Shown piece after piece: positions 59,660 through 64,000 of a stretch of DNA of 64,000 bases. The notes under the pieces were generated by a model. That model was given only the letters and a program-made list of their open reading frames with translations. It did no database searches and was not told the origin of the DNA. Both the position numbers and the translations under genes were made by a program. Each line of letters begins with the position of its first letter. The first letter of the stretch is position 1. Location: positions 1 to 64,000 of the forward strand of contig JASANH010000397.1 in assembly GCA_030248295.1 (NCBI GenBank), in the 5' to 3' direction. Source of the DNA: Mesodorylaimus sp. YZB2_4 (lineage: Eukaryota > Nematoda > Enoplea > Dorylaimida > Dorylaimidae).

Positions 59660-61012
59660 ATGTTGGCTGTCGAAATGGAAGAGGCGATCAAAACTGCCTT
59701 CGAAATCTGCCCCTTGTACTACGTTGATTCTGCCATAATCAGTTTCTTGAATCATACTCGTTTTATGAATCCAGAATCCAACGTGGCTGAAGTCGTCTGC
59801 CTTCAAGCTGATCTGCTCTCGGGCCTCGATCGCCACCACAATCTTGTATCCCCCAATATTTCTCTCGTTGGCTCCATTTTAAGCTTCACGAGTTCATTTC
59901 TGGCCCTCATTGTCTTTTGGACGAAAAAAATTCATTGCAATACACGATTTTACCTTTTTGTCATCAATGTCCTTTTACTGTTGAACGCTTTTGCTATGCT
60001 TGGGCGGTACTGCATGGTCACCTTTGGAAGGCACGACGAGCCGACGTGAGTAGAAACGGCATATTCGACTTACATGTTTCAAAAATTAGACCTGGCGATA
60101 CCATTTGCAGCAGAACTTCTCATGCTGTGCATGGCAATCGAGAGAGCTGTCATGTTCAACTTCCCAAATGCTTACAAAAGGTTTTTACAAGCCCATCTTC
60201 GCGTGTGCAGTAACCTTCGCCTCGATTGCAACTGCATTCTGTCTGAACCCGCCCTTAGCACTCCTAGAGTCTCTGGAACTTAACAACGTCACAATGAAAT
60301 ATGAACGATCACTCACACCTTTTGGTCAATCCGTGGGCACTGTTGGAATTCAGAAATTTATTGGTGTTTTATGCTAATGCGAAGTTTTTTGAGCCTTTCA
60401 ACAGCCGCTATGACTGGCCTGGGGCTCTTCCGAGTGCACAGGGCACTCAAGGCGCCGGCATCGGCATCGGTTGGAAATAATTCGAACGCTAAAACTTCAA
60501 AGTGCTACTGCTTGTTCTTGCTGGCAGAGTCGTTCCTTTTGTGTCTGAGCAATATTCTCCAGGGCACCATGACGAGTATGCCGCCTGTGATTTCATTGGA
60601 CAGACTCACATTGCTGTCTTTCGAAGACGCCATGTATGACTTGCAAGTTATGCGTGCCCTGGTCACATACGTGGCACCAGGACAAAGAATTTCAGAAGTT
60701 TTAGCCCACAGCACGCATTTCTTGTGGTACATGCTTTTTTCGCAGTCATTCAGGCGAGGGGCACGAGACAGAATCAATCAGTTGTTTCGAGTGACCCAAG
60801 AAACAGATACGATCAATCAGCAAAATGTGGGCCAGCCAAGCACCCTTGGAGAAGAAGAACTAGAACATCTGAGACAAATGGTGACCACTCAGTTGATGGG
60901 AGCACGATTTCGAACTGGATGGGATGACCGAAGGTCTCTCATGAGGTTCCGTAGATTTGAGGAGACATCGTTCAGCATCAGAGCACCAACCGGGACGCGG
61001 CTGAAACAGTAG
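59660..61012 (+). pseudogene. Seven-transmembrane receptor with disrupted frame
   Basis: 59660-60045 encodes a glycosylated N-terminus and two membrane segments (ISLVGSILSFTSSFLALIVFW; FYLFVINVLLLLNAFAML), ending at a GTGAGT donor. From 60090 a third segment (FAAELLMLCMAIERA) carries an ER-A motif in place of DRY. 60175-60300 gives the fourth. 60350-61012 gives the fifth to seventh and a long tail (THFLWYMLFSQSFRR). The splice at 60045/60090 is out of phase, and the frame shifts again near 60175 (a TTTTT run) and near 60350. Three breaks mean a recent pseudogene, or single-base errors at homopolymers. The receptor family looks like the nematode Sra/Sre-type groups. Confidence 0.6.
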
Positions 61013-64000
61013 AGAAACCTGACTGATTGTGAGTGCCATTTCTCAGTGCAAATGGCATAATGGGCGGTCATGTGCGTCCATGAAGAAGAATCACCAGATG
61101 TGATGTTCGAGGTTTGCTTCGTTTGGCGTTCAGTCTGTGGTGGCTAACTGTTTGAGTAGGGTTAAGTAAGTTTGAATTTAATTTTGATTCGGGCAAACAA
61201 TGAGGAAAAAACCAGTTACACGTGCAGGGGACATGCAGCAAGCAGGCAGGAAAACAAACGAGACTGACGCGATCCAAGAGTTCGCGTCTCTTCCCAGCAC
61301 TTTCACTGACACCTGTACACATAGTAGAATGATAAGATACCCCAAAAACTTCATGGTTTTCTCCACAAAACACAAGCAGTACAGCAAATCTGACTAGATG
61401 CAATAAGTAATTAGTGGGGCTCCTCTTACTGTAGGTTCATATCAGCAAGATATTATTGTCCAATAAGGACTTATTTGTTTCAACATAGCGCAGAGAGGCT
61501 ACATAACATAATATCTCGAGAGGATCACAAAAGATTGCGTCACTAAAAGCTCACAAATAATCTAGTGCAATGAGAGAAACTTTTTGCTCACGGGGATGCT
61601 GCTTTTTTGGGACTAAGGACTGCAGGAAATTTTTCGCGCGCTTTAACAAAGACAAAAGTACTGTCCGTGTAACAAGGAATCACCCTACCATCAAACCTGA
61701 ATGCTGTGTTCTAGATAACATCCATTTTTTGTGCTTGCTGAACAAATTAAAAGTCAGGGTAAAAAGCCCATGGAATAAATTATTATTAAAGTGTCGTTTT
61801 TAAAATGGGCGAATCAGTCTCAATGTTATAATCGCATGCAATCAAAGAATGCACTCAGAGTCATTATGCTTTTGGGGACAGGTAGCTCGGTGATTGATTA
61901 TTGAGATATAAATTTTTTAAGCCTTATTGTTGCATTATGATTTAATGGAAAATGGACTAGTAACACAAAACCAAATATAGGCTGGATAAAAACACGAGGC
62001 TGTATATCATCTCGACAAGACCAAAGCGTGTGTTGCATGCCCATAAGGCATAAGCTATAATCCCTCTACGGGAAGTGGGGGCATTCGCAATCACAGCCGA
62101 CGTGTTATATCTCAGGCCATTGTAGCTCCCGCCTTACATCATAACTATGAACAGTAGTCACTCGGTCGTCTTTTGTACTTGACACATGACCTGATGATTG
62201 CAGAAGTTTCCCATGGAACCTCAGATGGTGTCATCCTGCCTGAAAGGGGCCAGCGCCCACGATGCAATATTGGTCTGACGATTGCCCTGGGTCTGCGGAC
62301 TTACCTCGCGACGGGCACTGAATGCGTCCAATGCCATAATTTGGATAAAAAGACTCACGAAAAACAGAGCCGTGTATATCCGATTCATTGCCTCAACGAT
62401 GTGCCGAATAAAATCTACTGTAGTCTTTTGAAAGAGTAGGAAGAAAAGCCTTGGTTCTGAGCAATTTTATACGATTTTTGTTTGTGGAACCCTTGGTTTT
62501 GGAGCTGTTTCCATCTTGGATGCTCACAGTATTAATGCTTACAGTATTATAGGTAAGATTTCATGTCGATAGAAAAGCATTATAAGTGCATTTTAAACTT
62601 CCTAAATTTCTACAATTGGAGTAGCAGCATTTGGATAAAATATTAGTTGTAGGATTCTTTCAACATAATGTTTTAAGATTTTGATAATAGATGTCCAATT
62701 TGCTTAGACTGCTGCTTTTCAGATGATTTGTTTTCCGTAAAAACTTCTCAAGTATTTGTGCATTGAATGTATTTTTTTTCCTTAGTTCTTTCTGACAGAT
62801 GGGAGCGTAACAGCAAATGTCACACCAAGCGGGCTAAATACTCCCACAATTGTACCATCGTCTTTTGGTATGTAGCATTTTTGTCGTGAAAGGTTTCTCA
62901 TGACCTAAATGCACGAATTCAAGCTCCGCAAGCACAAAAACCGTGGTTTTGCAGAGCACGACACGCAATACAGTATCAGAAAATTGTTTTCCACCATTCC
63001 GTAACTGCGTACAAAGCACCAAAAAGTTTTGGATATTTTGGACGTAAAAGTGTCCCTGGAGAGGTCTTGTATTGCAAGGCGACTAATGGCAATCTTTTTT
63101 ATAAGCTCTGTCTTCTTTAGCTTTTACTTGGACTATCAGCAAAATGACCTTTTTGTAAAAATATTGGAACACATGCAGACTGTGAAAGAGATACAGACAA
63201 TGAGCAAATAGGACGCGAGTACTCGATCAGTCATGGGTCCTTGCAATTGTCTGAGACGCTTCTGATCTGTGCGGCAAGGAGGGCATTGATTAGAAACGTG
63301 TTTCCTGAAGCGAACACCACTGTTGACATTGGATCCTACATTTTCATGTTTCACATCACCAAACGCGTATGAGTCAAGGGACGCATCATGCGTGGAATTT
63401 ATGTACCTGGCCTCGAGTAGAACAGTCGCCCGTGACAGCGCCCATGGCCACCAGTCGGGTACTGCGTTTTGCATCAGTTTCGATGAAAATGGGATCATCC
63501 GCACATTGAGGTCCTCAAACCCTGACACCCTTTTAGCGCCTCTGGTCGTTCCCAGAATGCAGGGTAGGGACAAGGTACCAGGACCATATTACAGGCGTGA
63601 GGGCAGCCGTGTTTGCACCGCAGTTGTGATAGAAAAGTTCTGCCTGTTGGAGAGGGGCCAAGCATGGGGTTCACACAGACCTAGAGTTTCCAAAGATATG
63701 CTGACGATGAGTTGCTGCATCTGCTGTGGCTTGAGTAAGAAACCACGTAGCGACCAAATGGAGAAGAACTAGATGGCCCCAGATATCAACACAAAACCTA
63801 GTCTTCCTCGGCCTCTGCCAAAGGGAGGTCTGCTGAAGAGCGTCACTTCAGTCCGTAGACGATGTATTAGGCTGCATCAGCTCTTCTTCGGAAGCGGTTT
63901 CATTGGGTTGGGGTGGATTGACCAGGTTGAATATCGTTGGCCCTCATGCTGCGTAGCATGGTTTCACAGCCGCTTTTCCTTGATCTCTTGAATTTTTAGG
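61013..64000. other. Right-hand region without a recognised gene
   Basis: The longest frames (for example 62173-62439 and 63323-63772, plus) have no recognisable motif and no coherent exon neighbours. Bases 63340-63450 match SINE family A in part. The remainder is AT-rich single-copy sequence as far as I can tell. Confidence 0.4.
63340..63450 (-). repeat. SINE family A, diverged fragment
   Basis: Shares with 45660-45770 the order CATCACCAAACGC.TATG, GAGTCAAGGGACGCAT and GTCGCCCGTGACAGCGC. The tRNA-like head is only partly kept. Confidence 0.45.

Noticed and set aside
62173..62439. 88-codon ORF near the right end
   Set aside because: No motif, no splice partners, and composition like the flanking DNA.

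Overview
The window looks like nuclear DNA of a nematode. Introns are many, GT-AG, and some are very short (47-65 bp) with T-rich TTTCAG or TTTTAG ends. There are ShKT domains, a lustrin-type Cys-rich protein, serpentine-type receptors, probable spliced-leader acceptors just upstream of start codons, and long poly-G tracts of the kind known from Caenorhabditis. I cannot name the species. The abundant SINEs and the kilobase introns argue against a compact Caenorhabditis-like genome. Multi-exon models were joined by hand from homology and splice signals. Where stated, the exon lengths sum to a whole number of codons.

Layout. 1-5.8 kb: two nearly identical LTR-retroelement gag-protease copies, tail to tail. 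5.8-7.3 kb: repeat debris. 7.35-17.7 kb (+): a complete 19-exon Mtr4 exosome helicase. 17.9-22.1 kb (+): an 11-exon CWC27 spliceosomal cyclophilin, 213 bp downstream and possibly in the same operon. 23.3-29.2 kb (+): an MPPED-type metallophosphoesterase with a new N-terminal extension and a 3.9 kb repeat-filled intron. 31.4-33.0 kb (-): secreted C-type lectin with a PAN-like exon. 33.6-34.1 kb (-): decayed MULE transposase. 35.3-36.1 kb (-): secreted three-ShKT mucin-like protein. 37.2-40.5 kb (-): M14 N/E carboxypeptidase, probably GPI-anchored. 42.1-45.2 kb (+): 800-residue secreted Cys-rich array. 48.5-53.3 kb (+): UDP-glycosyltransferase, with copies of a 1.3 kb repeat upstream and in its first intron. 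54.4-55.4 kb (+): intronless 7TM receptor. 57.1-58.2 kb (+): synaptophysin-family tetraspan protein. 59.7-61.0 kb (+): second 7TM receptor with broken frames. 61-64 kb: no gene recognised.

How the genes relate. Mtr4 and CWC27 are both nuclear RNA-processing factors. Their order, spacing and acceptor signals fit co-transcription. From 31 to 45 kb, four consecutive genes encode secreted or surface proteins (lectin, ShKT, carboxypeptidase, Cys-rich array), but on both strands, so this is at most a neighbourhood and not an operon.

Repeats make up much of the rest: two tRNA-derived SINE families, a TIR transposon that splits one SINE inside an Mtr4 intron, a 101 bp perfect-ended MITE with relatives near 30 kb, the gag-protease inverted pair, a MULE relic, and a tandem-plus-inverted repeat cluster at 24.3-25.0 kb. 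I did not find a convincing new multi-gene system. The best leads are the Asp-to-Asn change in the MPPED enzyme, the candidate Mtr4-CWC27 operon, and the nested and inverted repeat architecture.
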